From assembly GCA_964484795.1 (NCBI GenBank), contig CAZAFN010000007.1, forward strand, positions 1-60,119: a stretch of DNA of 60,119 nucleotides, read 5' to 3'. The stretch is from CAZAFN01 sp964484795. Lineage in GTDB: Bacteria; Pseudomonadota; Alphaproteobacteria; Methylaequorales; Methylaequoraceae. Shown here piece by piece: positions 1-8,270 of this stretch. Under the pieces are notes generated by a model. That model was not told the DNA's origin and searched no databases. It saw only the letters and a program-made list of their open reading frames with translations. Position 1 is the first letter of the stretch, and every line of letters starts with the position of its first letter. Made by a program: the position numbers and the translations under genes.

Positions 1-1011
1 AGATCCTTCCCACATTGTAGCAATCCAACTAAAAATTTTGATTCCGGTTGGGACCGCAATTACCATTGTGGCAGCTAAAAAGTATGCTCGTGTATCAACA
101 TCCAATCCAGTTGTATACATATGGTGAGCCCAAACCACAAAGCCAACAACCCCAATCGCTGCCATTGCATAAGCCATACCCAAATACCCAAATACTGGTT
201 TTTTGGAAAAAGTTGAGATTATATGACTGATCATTCCAAATCCAGGTAGAATCAGAATATAAACTTCTGGATGACCAAAAAACCAGAATAGATGTTGGAA
301 TAATACTGGATCTCCTCCCATTTCAGGGTTAAAAAAGGCTGTACCAAAATTCCTATCCGTTAGCATCATAGTTATTGCACCAGCAAGAACTGGAAGAGAT
401 AGAAGAAGAAGAAATGCGGTGATTAGGATTGACCAAACAAATAGTGGCATCTTATGCATAGTCATTCCTGGTGCTCTCATATTGAATATAGTGGTTATAA
501 AATTAATGGCACCAAGTATCGAAGATGCTCCTGCCAAATGCATTGCAAGTATTGCCATATCAACCGCCGGACCAGAATGATGCGTTGTTGACAATGGAGC
601 ATAGATTGTCCAACCTGGGCCAGCTCCTCCTTCTACGAAACCAGAGCCAATTAACAATATAATAGATGGGACTAGAAGCCAAAAACTTAAATTATTCATT
701 CTAGGGAATGCCATGTCTGGGGCACCAATTAACAATGGAACAAAATAATTACCAAATCCTCCTACCATCGCTGGCATAATCATAAAAAATATCATTAACA
801 AGCCGTGTGCAGTTATCCAGACATTATATTGTTGATAATCATCACCAAGAATCTGCATTCCTGGTTCTGCTAGTTCCATTCTGATCAACAATGAAAATAT
901 TCCACCTATCAAACCAGCTATGATTGCAAAAACTATATATAAAACTCCAATGTCTTTGTGATTAGTGGAAAAAAAGTATCTCTTAAAGAATGAAGGTGCA
1001 TGATCTGACAT
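1..1011 (-). CDS. coxA: Cytochrome c oxidase subunit I (N-terminal 337 codons; cut by window edge)
   Basis: Catalytic subunit of the aa3-type terminal oxidase in the inner membrane, which reduces O2 and pumps protons. The frame opens at the ATG whose complement is at 1009-1011 and reads MSDHAPSFFKRYFFSTNHKD, a typical subunit I start. It stays open to base 1. Near the cut end it carries the HPEVY signature (CuB/K-channel helix) and a VPTGIKIFSWIATMW helix typical of haem-copper oxidases. The family is about 530 residues, so roughly one third lies outside the window. It follows coxB by 14 bp on the same strand, so the two are surely co-transcribed. Identification is firm; only the missing C-terminus is unseen. 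Confidence 0.97.
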   Translation of the reverse strand, partial: MSDHAPSFFKRYFFSTNHKDIGVLYIVFAIIAGLIGGIFSLLIRMELAEPGMQILGDDYQQYNVWITAHGLLMIFFMIMPAMVGGFGNYFVPLLIGAPDMAFPRMNNLSFWLLVPSIILLIGSGFVEGGAGPGWTIYAPLSTTHHSGPAVDMAILAMHLAGASSILGAINFITTIFNMRAPGMTMHKMPLFVWSILITAFLLLLSLPVLAGAITMMLTDRNFGTAFFNPEMGGDPVLFQHLFWFFGHPEVYILILPGFGMISHIISTFSKKPVFGYLGMAYAMAAIGVVGFVVWAHHMYTTGLDVDTRAYFLAATMVIAVPTGIKIFSWIATMWEGS

Positions 1012-1025
1012 TATTGATTCCCTTT

Positions 1026-1853
1026 CTATTTTAAAACAAACTGTTTATCTTTATTACTTGCAAATTCTTCTTTAGCAGATTCAAGCCAAGAGGCAAATTC
1101 TTCAGGAGAAACAGCCCGAACCATTATCGGCATAAATCCATGACCAGGCCCACACAATTCAGAGCACTGACCATAATACATCCCTGGCTCCTCAACATTG
1201 AAATAGGTTTCATTAAGTCGTCCTGGAATACCATCCGTTTTAACTCCAAGGGATGGAACTGCCCAGGAATGAATAACTCCTGCAGGATCACTGGTAATTT
1301 GCATTTTAATATTGGTGTTAGTTGGAATAACAAGAGCATTATCTGTGGTCAATAACCTCAATTGACCTTCCTCTAAGTCTTCATCAGCAACCATCATTGC
1401 ATCGAAAGTAAGACCATCATAATCAGGATATTCATACTCCCAGTACCACATCTGTCCTGTTGCTTTAATGGTCATATCCATATTGCTAAAATTATTCTGC
1501 TTGTAAAGAAGCCTGAATGATGGAATGGCCATAATTACCAAAATAACAACTGGAATAAGCGTCCAAGCAACTTCTAACAGAGAATTATGAGTTGTTTGCG
1601 AGGGTTTTTTGTTGTTCTTAGCACTAAATTTGACGCACACGTAGGCCAAAAGTCCAAACACAAAAATTGTGATAACAGTTATGATCCAAAAAACAACATC
1701 GTGAAGATCAATAAGTTCTTGCATTAGAGTTGATCCCGCTTCTGGGAGGCCAATCTGCCATTCTACGGGTTGACCTTTGGCAAAGGCCAAGTTTTGGAAA
1801 AAAATCAAAAAACTAAATAGAAAAAAATTAAATACTCCCATAAAAAAAATCAC
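1026..1853 (-). CDS. coxB: Cytochrome c oxidase subunit II
   Basis: Carries the CuA centre that accepts electrons from cytochrome c and passes them to subunit I. Of 275 residues, about 1-25 form a cleavable signal peptide ending near AFA. Membrane helices lie near 52-74 and 93-115, and a periplasmic cupredoxin domain follows. The CuA ligands are visible: His195 (HSWAVPS) and the C230-x-E-x-C234-x3-H238-x2-M241 cluster in GQCSELCGPGHGFM. The aromatic electron-entry patch WYWEYEYP is at 136-143. It is the first gene of the coxB-coxA run, transcribed from the 1854-2053 spacer that also faces tldD. Length and motifs are normal for the family. Confidence 0.97.
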   Translation of the reverse strand: MIFFMGVFNFFLFSFLIFFQNLAFAKGQPVEWQIGLPEAGSTLMQELIDLHDVVFWIITVITIFVFGLLAYVCVKFSAKNNKKPSQTTHNSLLEVAWTLIPVVILVIMAIPSFRLLYKQNNFSNMDMTIKATGQMWYWEYEYPDYDGLTFDAMMVADEDLEEGQLRLLTTDNALVIPTNTNIKMQITSDPAGVIHSWAVPSLGVKTDGIPGRLNETYFNVEEPGMYYGQCSELCGPGHGFMPIMVRAVSPEEFASWLESAKEEFASNKDKQFVLK

Positions 1854-1902
1854 TCCACATAAAAATTCCTAAAACAAATATAATGGCCAATAAAAAAAAC
1901 AC

Positions 1903-1946
1903 AAATACTTATAAATTATTATTAAAATACTTATAAATTATTATTA
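1903..1946. repeat. Perfect 22-bp tandem direct repeat
   Basis: Two identical 22-bp units lie head to tail at 1903-1924 and 1925-1946 in the spacer between coxB and tldD. Each begins AAATACTTATAAATT, and two more matching A bases follow the second copy. This could be a recent slippage duplication or a duplicated regulatory box upstream of coxB. The copies are exact; the function is unknown. Confidence 0.85.
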
Positions 1947-1987
1947 AACAGTAACATAATTATATATAACTAGATAATATTTACAAC

Positions 1988-2018
1988 AATGTAGATTATT
2001 GATATTTTAGACTACATT
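1988..2018. promoter_or_regulatory. Inverted repeat AATGTAG-N17-CTACATT upstream of tldD
   Basis: A perfect 7-bp inverted repeat (1988-1994 and 2012-2018) with a 17-bp centre lies 36 bp before the tldD start. It could be an operator for a dimeric regulator overlapping the tldD promoter. In such AT-rich DNA short palindromes are common, so this is only a candidate. Confidence 0.25.
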
Positions 2019-2053
2019 TATAGAATGTTAATATTTGAGAATTATTTAAGTCT

Positions 2054-3457
2054 ATGCGCAACATAAAGAAAAACTGGGATGATCAAACTGCAACCAGACT
2101 TGTAGACGAGTTTTTGAATCCATTTGATGATGGTGAACTTTTTGTAGAGGAAGTCTTTTCAGAAAATATAGTTTTTGATGACAATAAAATCAAAAATTCC
2201 AGTTTTGACCAGGATAGAGGATTCGGAATCAGGGCTCTATATGGTGAAACAACAAAATTTTTCCATAGCACAAACTTAGAATCTGAAACATTAAAAAAAG
2301 GTTTTAAGTCCGTAAAAAATTATGAAACTTTAAAATCTTCAACTAATGATCCAAAGGAAACCAAAACCAACAAATTATTGTACGACAATACCAATCCAAT
2401 TTCCTTGATTTCTTTGAATGACAAAATTTCCCTTCTCGAAAGTGTCAATGACTATGCAAGAAAAATTAATTCAATGGTCAAACAAGTTTCCGTTAGCCTT
2501 AATGCCAATTATCAAAACATTGAGATTACAAGAAAAAATGGAAATTTTTTTTCTGATTCCAGACCTTTAGTAAGAATGAATGTTAACATTTCTGTTGAAA
2601 AAAATGGAAAGGTTGAGACTGGATCATATGGACTAGGTGGTCGATATATGTATGATCGATTATTTGCAGAAAGAGCTTGGAAATCTGCAGTGGATTCGGC
2701 TTATAATCAGGCAAAAATAAGATTAGGTGCAAAGAAAACTCCACCAGGAGAACAGACTGTGGTTTTAGGTCCTGGATGGCCTGGGATTTTGCTCCACGAA
2801 GCTGTTGGGCACGGACTTGAAGGGGATTTCAACAGAAAGCAAACTTCTGCCTTTTATGACTTGTTAGGCCAAAAGGTAGCATCTGAACAGATTACTATAG
2901 TTGACGATGGTACAATTCCAGATAGAAGAGGATCACTGACGATTGATGATGAAGGCACTCCATCACAAAATACCACACTAATAGAAAAAGGAATTCTTAA
3001 GGGTTTTATGCATGACAGACAAAATGCCAGATTAATGAATCAATCACCAACTGGAAATGGAAGAAGAGAAAGCTATTCACATGTTCCAATGCCAAGAATG
3101 ACAAACACATATATGCTTAATGGAAAATACGAACACGATGAATTGATAAAATCAACTAAAAAAGGAATTTATGCCTCCCAATTCAGTGGTGGTCAAGTAG
3201 ACATAACTTCTGGAAAATTTGTTTTCAGTGCATCAGAAGCATATGAAATTAAGGATGGCAAAATAGGCAAACCATTAAAGGGAGCAACTCTTATTGGAAA
3301 CGGACCGGAAATTCTTAAGGAAGTATCTATGGTAGGAAATAATTTGCAACTAGACAATGGAATTGGCACTTGTGGAAAAGAAGGTCAAATGGTGCCGGTT
3401 GGAGTAGGTCAACCAAGTTTAAAAATAAAAAAGTTAACCGTCGGAGGAACTCTTTGA
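2054..3457 (+). CDS. tldD: Metalloprotease TldD
   Basis: Zinc-dependent subunit of the TldD/TldE (PmbA) heterodimer, a cytosolic protease acting on unfolded peptides and, in some bacteria, modified peptide precursors. The zinc motif HExxxH is present as HEAVGH at residues 248-253, followed by the conserved GLEGDFNRK stretch. The C-terminal half holds the usual glycine-rich TldD segments, including GNGRRESYSHVPMPRMTN. At 467 residues it is close to full family length. It diverges from coxB across a 200-bp spacer, and its last 24 bp overlap the convergent chorismate mutase gene. Its partner pmbA lies only about 3.5 kb downstream on the same strand. Confidence 0.95.
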   Translation: MRNIKKNWDDQTATRLVDEFLNPFDDGELFVEEVFSENIVFDDNKIKNSSFDQDRGFGIRALYGETTKFFHSTNLESETLKKGFKSVKNYETLKSSTNDPKETKTNKLLYDNTNPISLISLNDKISLLESVNDYARKINSMVKQVSVSLNANYQNIEITRKNGNFFSDSRPLVRMNVNISVEKNGKVETGSYGLGGRYMYDRLFAERAWKSAVDSAYNQAKIRLGAKKTPPGEQTVVLGPGWPGILLHEAVGHGLEGDFNRKQTSAFYDLLGQKVASEQITIVDDGTIPDRRGSLTIDDEGTPSQNTTLIEKGILKGFMHDRQNARLMNQSPTGNGRRESYSHVPMPRMTNTYMLNGKYEHDELIKSTKKGIYASQFSGGQVDITSGKFVFSASEAYEIKDGKIGKPLKGATLIGNGPEILKEVSMVGNNLQLDNGIGTCGKEGQMVPVGVGQPSLKIKKLTVGGTL

Positions 3458-3751
3458 GTCTTCCTTATTGTGAATCTCATCAAAAATCTTTTCTTCATAT
3501 TTTATAAAACCTTGGATCATTAACGTCCAAATACGCCTTACTAAACCCTTAGGTAATTTTTTCTTTTCAGCTGCAATCTCTAGTTTTTCTAAAATTGTTC
3601 TAATTCTCTTTCTATCAATTATTTGATTTCTACTCTTTAATTTTACCACCTCAACTACTAATTCTTTTCTATCAGAAATAAGTTCTAATATTCTTGAATC
3701 AATCTTATCTATCTCTTTTCTAATTTCTTCTATTGAATTAAACTTTTTCAT
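3434..3751 (-). CDS. Chorismate mutase (AroQ type)
   Basis: Small all-helical enzyme converting chorismate to prephenate, the first step towards phenylalanine and tyrosine. The 105 residues align with the chorismate mutase domain of E. coli PheA. The substrate-binding arginines are recognisable in EEIRKEID (R11 equivalent) and SDRKEL (R28 equivalent), and a lysine in VVKLKS matches K39. There is no fused dehydratase or dehydrogenase, so it is a monofunctional AroQ. The ATG start overlaps the end of gshA by 14 bp, suggesting translational coupling. The 3' end overlaps convergent tldD by 24 bp. The last residues (KEDSKSSSDG) lie in that overlap and are unlikely to be functional. Confidence 0.85.
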   Translation of the reverse strand: MKKFNSIEEIRKEIDKIDSRILELISDRKELVVEVVKLKSRNQIIDRKRIRTILEKLEIAAEKKKLPKGLVRRIWTLMIQGFIKYEEKIFDEIHNKEDSKSSSDG

Positions 3752-5102
3752 TTTCCTTTAAAATTTTAAAATAGTTAGTTTCGTATATGTTATCAATATC
3801 ATTGGACCATTCACTAATAAACAAGTTTTTCCAGGTCTCGCCGGGTGATCTTCCATTTCTCAAAATATGCCATAAAGGCTCAAGAAAAACTTTTTCACAT
3901 TCTTCACCCGATCTAACATTTCTTTTTTCCAAACCCTTTGAAGAATAATTTAAAAGACGTTTTAAAAACTCTGCCAAATCTTCTCCATCTGGATTCATTG
4001 TTCTCAAACCATACAAACGAACGTCTTGGTAAAATTCTCTTATTTTATTAATTTTCCAATGTTTTATAGAATCCCAAACCTTATCTAAAGTTTCTTCATC
4101 ATAAAGGATACCAGCCCAAAAAGCTGGGAGTGCACATACTCTAGACCAAGGACCGCCATCAGCTCCTCGAAGTTCTATAAATGATTTCAATCTAACCTCA
4201 GGAAAAACAGTTGTCATATGCACATTCCAGTCTGAAATATTTGCAATTAAATTTGGAAATTTTTTTATTTTTCCTTCCATAAAATGCCTAAATGAATGAC
4301 CACAGAAATTTAAATATTTGTTATTTCTTATTACAAAGTACATAGGAACATCAAGCAGATAATCTACATATCTCTCGAATGAAAAACACTCGTCATAAAT
4401 GAATGGCAACAAACCACATCTATCTTTATCCGTCTTGGTCCAGATGTATGATCTGTAACTTAGATATTTTGTAAGCTTCCCATTAACGAATGGAGAATTT
4501 GCATAAAGTGCAATTATAGCAGGTTGTAATGATTGGCTTACGCGAAATTTCTTAATCATATCTTCTTCAGAAGAAAAATCATAATTGGCTTGAATGGTAG
4601 TTGTTCGGAGCATCATATCCAATCCTCTCGTTCCAACTTTAGGCATATAAGCACTCATTATCTTATACCGTTCCTTAGGCATTATTGAAATATCTTCTAA
4701 TCCCCATTTAGGTAAAACACCCATACCCATAAAGTCAATGTCAAGACTTTTACATACATTATCTAATTCTTTTTGATGACTATTTACTTCTCTACAAGTC
4801 TCAAAAAGACTTTTAAGTGGAGATCCTGAAAGTTCTATCTGCCCACCTGGTTCGAGTGTGATGGAAGCGTTTTTTTTCCTTAGAGAAATTATGTTGTTAC
4901 CCTCATAAATTTTCCTCCACTTAAACTTTTTGCTTAATGCAGTGAATATTTTACTTATGTCTTTAAAACTTATAGGTTTTAAGTTTTTTTTTTTAAAACC
5001 AAACTTTTCATGTTCTGTGCCAATTTTCCATAACTTTTTAGGTTTGCACCCTCTTGAAATTGACTGTATCAAATCTTCCTTTGTTAATTTTTTTTCACTC
5101 AC
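3738..5102 (-). CDS. gshA: Glutamate-cysteine ligase (alphaproteobacterial/plant type)
   Basis: Catalyses the ATP-dependent joining of glutamate and cysteine, the first and committed step of glutathione synthesis, in the cytosol. The 454-residue protein belongs to the GCS2/plant-like family: GTEHEKFGF at 28-36, the EPGGQIELSG substrate-binding loop near 110, a YDECFSFERY segment and the RLKSFIELRGADGGPW block are all in the expected order. It sits in an rsmE-gshA-aroQ run with a 4-bp overlap to rsmE upstream and 14 bp to aroQ downstream. The rsmE-gshA pairing beside ubiA is a familiar alphaproteobacterial arrangement. No disruption is visible. Confidence 0.94.
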   Translation of the reverse strand: MSEKKLTKEDLIQSISRGCKPKKLWKIGTEHEKFGFKKKNLKPISFKDISKIFTALSKKFKWRKIYEGNNIISLRKKNASITLEPGGQIELSGSPLKSLFETCREVNSHQKELDNVCKSLDIDFMGMGVLPKWGLEDISIMPKERYKIMSAYMPKVGTRGLDMMLRTTTIQANYDFSSEEDMIKKFRVSQSLQPAIIALYANSPFVNGKLTKYLSYRSYIWTKTDKDRCGLLPFIYDECFSFERYVDYLLDVPMYFVIRNNKYLNFCGHSFRHFMEGKIKKFPNLIANISDWNVHMTTVFPEVRLKSFIELRGADGGPWSRVCALPAFWAGILYDEETLDKVWDSIKHWKINKIREFYQDVRLYGLRTMNPDGEDLAEFLKRLLNYSSKGLEKRNVRSGEECEKVFLEPLWHILRNGRSPGETWKNLFISEWSNDIDNIYETNYFKILKENEKV

Positions 5103-5791
5103 ATCAACATTGTCCTAACACACGACAAAGAAAAAATTGCTGCTGTATCAGCCTTTAAAATGTTTTTTCCCAATGTTACCTTGAAAACTTTTCTATCTCT
5201 AAAATAACTTTTATCTTTCTCTGACCAGCCACCAACTGGACCAACAAAAATAGCAATTCGTTTCTTATTTATTGGGAGTTTAAAAATGGGCTCACCTCCA
5301 CTCTCATCACAAAATATTATTGATCTATCAGAATTCCAATTTTTAAGTAAATCATCAATTTTCGCAAGAGGTTCTAATGTTGGAACATATAAAGATTCGC
5401 TTTGCTCCACAGATTCAACAATTATTCTATTGAGTCTTTCATAATTTAGTCTCAATCTTTCGGAATGATCGGTCAAAATAGGTATTATTTTTTTTACCCC
5501 AATTTCAGTTATTTTTTCGATTAAATAATTGATGTTTTTAGATTTTATCAAACTAAAACAAATCCATATATCAGGTACGTCTTCTTTCAATTTGACAAGA
5601 TTTATAGGAATCAATTTTGTTTTTTTCAATTCTAGACGTGCAAGCCACTCTTCTCTATCATTAAATATAAAAATCTGGTCGCCGTCTTTTTTTCTCAAAA
5701 CATTTTTAATGTAATGAACTTGTTGTTTGCTAGGATATATAAACTCCGAGTTTGAAATTTCTTTTTGAAAGTATAATCTGACTTTGGGCAT
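5099..5791 (-). CDS. rsmE: 16S rRNA m3U1498 methyltransferase
   Basis: SPOUT-fold enzyme that methylates U1498 in the 16S rRNA decoding region. The 230 residues show the N-terminal PUA-like domain, the ITEIGVKKIIPILTDHSER block and VEQSESLYVP (the family usually has EQs.R..vP). The knotted C-terminal motif follows, with VGPVGGWSEKD and LGKNILKADTAAIFSLS, the cofactor-binding trefoil. It heads the rsmE-gshA-aroQ unit and diverges from ubiA across 35 bp. In the EQSE stretch the usual arginine is replaced, a mild deviation. Length is normal to slightly short. Confidence 0.92.
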   Translation of the reverse strand: MPKVRLYFQKEISNSEFIYPSKQQVHYIKNVLRKKDGDQIFIFNDREEWLARLELKKTKLIPINLVKLKEDVPDIWICFSLIKSKNINYLIEKITEIGVKKIIPILTDHSERLRLNYERLNRIIVESVEQSESLYVPTLEPLAKIDDLLKNWNSDRSIIFCDESGGEPIFKLPINKKRIAIFVGPVGGWSEKDKSYFRDRKVFKVTLGKNILKADTAAIFSLSCVRTMLM

Positions 5792-5826
5792 ATTAAATTA
5801 GGTTGTTATGAATAACTAATCGATCA

Positions 5827-6693
5827 ATGTTTAAAAAATTAATTGAAAAAAGCAAGACATTATTACTTCTTGGAAGATATAATTATCCCACTGGAGCTTT
5901 CTTGCTGATGTGGCCATGTTTTTGGGGAGTTGTTTATGAAATCAATCTAGAAAAAAATATTCTTTTAACCCTTTTTTTGTTGGCTATAGGGTCATTCACA
6001 ATGAGAGGAGCAGGTTGCTGTATAAATGATTTTTTCGATAAAGATTTTGATAAAAAGGTTTTAAGAACAAAAAACAGACCACTAGCCAAAGGAAATTTAA
6101 GCAAAAAAGAAGCAATTATCTTCATTTTTTTTCAGATGATTATTGGGTTGATGATTGTTATCCAATTTAACATCAAAGTTATTCTTTTCAGTTTTGCAAT
6201 AATTCCTTTAATAATAATCTATCCATTATTTAAAAGAATCACGGACTATCCACAAATCATTTTAGGATTAATATTTAATTGGGGAATAATCGTTGGTTTT
6301 TTAACACAAAACCCTGAATTGAGTCTTGGCACATTATTCTTATACTTTGGAGGTTTTTTCTTAACAATTGGATACGATACCATTTATGGATTTCAAGATA
6401 TTCGAGATGACAAAAGAATTGGAGTAAAATCCTTATCCCTTAAACTAGAAAAAAAACCAAAATACTTTGTTTTTCTAATTTACTTAGTCAGTCAAATTTT
6501 TTTCACAATTGCTTTTTTAATCAAAAGCTCAAATCTTATTGCTAGTCTGTTATTAAGCTTAATATTATTTTTTTGTATTTCTTGGCAATATTATGCTTTT
6601 ACACAAAAGATTCCACTTAAAAAAATATTTGATTTTAATGCATACCAGGGTGGAATTATTTTTCTGATGATTTTTTTTCTAAACTATTTGTAA
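5827..6693 (+). CDS. ubiA: 4-hydroxybenzoate polyprenyltransferase
   Basis: Inner-membrane prenyltransferase that attaches the polyprenyl tail to 4-hydroxybenzoate in ubiquinone synthesis. Both aspartate motifs that bind the Mg-diphosphate are present: NDFFDKDFD at residues 67-75 and YDTIYGFQDIRDD at about 183-195. The rest is a chain of eight or nine hydrophobic helices, and 288 residues is the usual size. It starts 35 bp from divergent rsmE. Its end overlaps the convergent DUF4170 gene by 10 bp. Ubiquinone made here would serve the succinate dehydrogenase encoded at 44933-48212. Confidence 0.95.
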   Translation: MFKKLIEKSKTLLLLGRYNYPTGAFLLMWPCFWGVVYEINLEKNILLTLFLLAIGSFTMRGAGCCINDFFDKDFDKKVLRTKNRPLAKGNLSKKEAIIFIFFQMIIGLMIVIQFNIKVILFSFAIIPLIIIYPLFKRITDYPQIILGLIFNWGIIVGFLTQNPELSLGTLFLYFGGFFLTIGYDTIYGFQDIRDDKRIGVKSLSLKLEKKPKYFVFLIYLVSQIFFTIAFLIKSSNLIASLLLSLILFFCISWQYYAFTQKIPLKKIFDFNAYQGGIIFLMIFFLNYL

Positions 6694-6875
6694 GGCAAAA
6701 TAACGTATCGAATATTACAATTATCAACATTCATCCAAGATATTTTATCCCATTCTTCTTTTGCTTCACCATAACTATTAAATGGACCATATCTCTCAAG
6801 ATCATAACCTTCCATTAGATCTTTAAAATCTGTATTCTCGTATACACCACCAACAACCCAGTAACTCATTTTCAA
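6684..6875 (-). CDS. DUF4170 family small protein
   Basis: A 63-residue protein whose YWVVGGVYENTDF start, RYGPFNSYGEAKEEW centre and VDNCNIRYVI end match the alphaproteobacterial DUF4170 family. The function is unknown. The homologue usually sits near pmbA, an inositol-phosphatase gene and lipid A genes, which is also the context here. It is predicted soluble, without signal or membrane segment. Its last 10 bp overlap the end of ubiA. It diverges from pmbA across 54 bp, so unlike its neighbours it is transcribed alone on the minus strand. Conservation of the aromatic motifs makes it a real gene despite its size. Confidence 0.85.
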   Translation of the reverse strand: MKMSYWVVGGVYENTDFKDLMEGYDLERYGPFNSYGEAKEEWDKISWMNVDNCNIRYVILPYK

Positions 6876-6929
6876 AATAGTTTTGTTTATGTTGTAATTA
6901 TAGCAAATTAAAATATAAATTAATATTTT

Positions 6930-8270
6930 ATGAAAAAAAAGAAAATAGAAGAAATAATAAATAAACTGCAGAAAAAAGGGTGTGATGAATCAGATGTGTT
7001 TTATTCAGAGTCCCGGACCATATGTTCATCTGCTCGACTTGGAAAAATAGAAAAAACAGAAACCAGTGAAGTTAAAGAAATTGGAATAAGAGCAATTGTT
7101 GGGAAAAAACAATCAATAATTTCATCCACAAATCTTGAACAAAAGAACATCAACAACCTAATTGATAAAGTTTTTGAAATGGCAAAGATTGTTCCCACAA
7201 ATGAATATTGTGGTTTAGCCAAAAATGACCAAATAATCAAAGTTAAAAAAAAAGAATTTGACGATTTACAACTATGTGATTCTTTTTCCCCATCAACAAA
7301 AAAATTAAATGATCTAGTTCTATCTTTTGAAAATAGTGCGCTTGAAAACAAAAAAATTATTAATTCGGAAGGGGCAGAGATTTCATACTCCAAAAATAAA
7401 TACTTTTTGTTAGGTTCTAATGGTTTAGAACTTGAATTTGAAAAAACTCATAGTGATTATATAATTGCTGTTTTAGCAGGAAATTCAAAATCGATGGAAA
7501 GAGAATATGATTACAAATCCAAAGTTTTCTTTAAGGATTTAGGGGATTTTGATCAAATTGGAAAAGACGTTTCAAAAAAGGCTATTAAAAAACTCAATGC
7601 AAAAAAAATAAAAACTTGTAAAAGCAACGTAATTTTTGACTCAAAAGTTTCCTCAACGCTTTTAAGCAACCTTTTCTCAGCATGTAATGCCTCATCAATT
7701 ATAAAGGGAATAAGTTTTCTTAAAAAATCTAGAGGAAAAAAAATATTTAATGAAAACATTAACATAATTGATGATCCAACAATGAAAGCTAAACTCAGAT
7801 CAAAAATTTCAGATTGCGAAGGAATTGCTAGCCAGAAAAAAAATTTGATAAAGGATGGTCGCTTACAGTTTTTCTTTAATTCATTGAGTACCGCAAAACA
7901 ATTAAAGGAAAGACCAACCGGACATGCTTCAAGAAGTGCTTCTTCAATACCTGAGCCATCCTATTCAAACCTTTATATGGAAAAAGGGAAAACATCTAAA
8001 AATGATATGATCAAATCATTAAAAAAAGGGTTGTTAATCACAGAATTGATGGGGAGTTCTATTAATTATTCTAATGGTGACTATAGTAGAGGAGCGTCTG
8101 GTTTTTGGGTTGAAAATGGTGAAATAGTGTTTCCCGTATCAGAGGTTACAATTGCAGGAAATCTCAAAAATATCTTTTCCAATTTAATACCTGCCGATGA
8201 TTTAGAATTTGATTTTGGAATCAATGCACCATCTTGTATGATTGAAAATTTAACTTTGGGTGGCATATAA
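6930..8270 (+). CDS. pmbA: TldE/PmbA, partner subunit of TldD
   Basis: Second subunit of the TldD/TldE protease. It has the same fold but lacks the zinc motif and helps form the substrate channel. The 446 residues show the family blocks GIRAIVGKKQSIISST near 47-62, RPTGHASRSASSIPEPSYSN near 329 and the C-terminal ELMGSS...YSRGASGFWVENGEI segment. No HExxxH is present, as expected for TldE. It begins 54 bp from the divergent DUF4170 gene, and the next gene starts at the base after its stop. Its catalytic partner tldD is at 2054-3457. Confidence 0.94.
   Translation: MKKKKIEEIINKLQKKGCDESDVFYSESRTICSSARLGKIEKTETSEVKEIGIRAIVGKKQSIISSTNLEQKNINNLIDKVFEMAKIVPTNEYCGLAKNDQIIKVKKKEFDDLQLCDSFSPSTKKLNDLVLSFENSALENKKIINSEGAEISYSKNKYFLLGSNGLELEFEKTHSDYIIAVLAGNSKSMEREYDYKSKVFFKDLGDFDQIGKDVSKKAIKKLNAKKIKTCKSNVIFDSKVSSTLLSNLFSACNASSIIKGISFLKKSRGKKIFNENINIIDDPTMKAKLRSKISDCEGIASQKKNLIKDGRLQFFFNSLSTAKQLKERPTGHASRSASSIPEPSYSNLYMEKGKTSKNDMIKSLKKGLLITELMGSSINYSNGDYSRGASGFWVENGEIVFPVSEVTIAGNLKNIFSNLIPADDLEFDFGINAPSCMIENLTLGGI

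Larger units (their letters stand above)
1854..2053. promoter_or_regulatory. Divergent coxB/tldD intergenic region
   Basis: At 200 bp this is the longest non-coding stretch in the window, and it must hold promoters for both coxB (minus) and tldD (plus). It is almost pure A/T and contains a perfect 22-bp tandem duplication (1903-1946) and a 7-bp inverted repeat (1988-1994 and 2012-2018). Many TATAAT-like matches occur, but base composition alone would give those, so I do not assign a promoter. Confidence 0.5.

Noticed and set aside
7001..7393. 130-codon open frame antisense to pmbA
   Set aside because: It is hydrophobic by complement of Lys/Glu-rich coding sequence, and pmbA is clearly the real gene.
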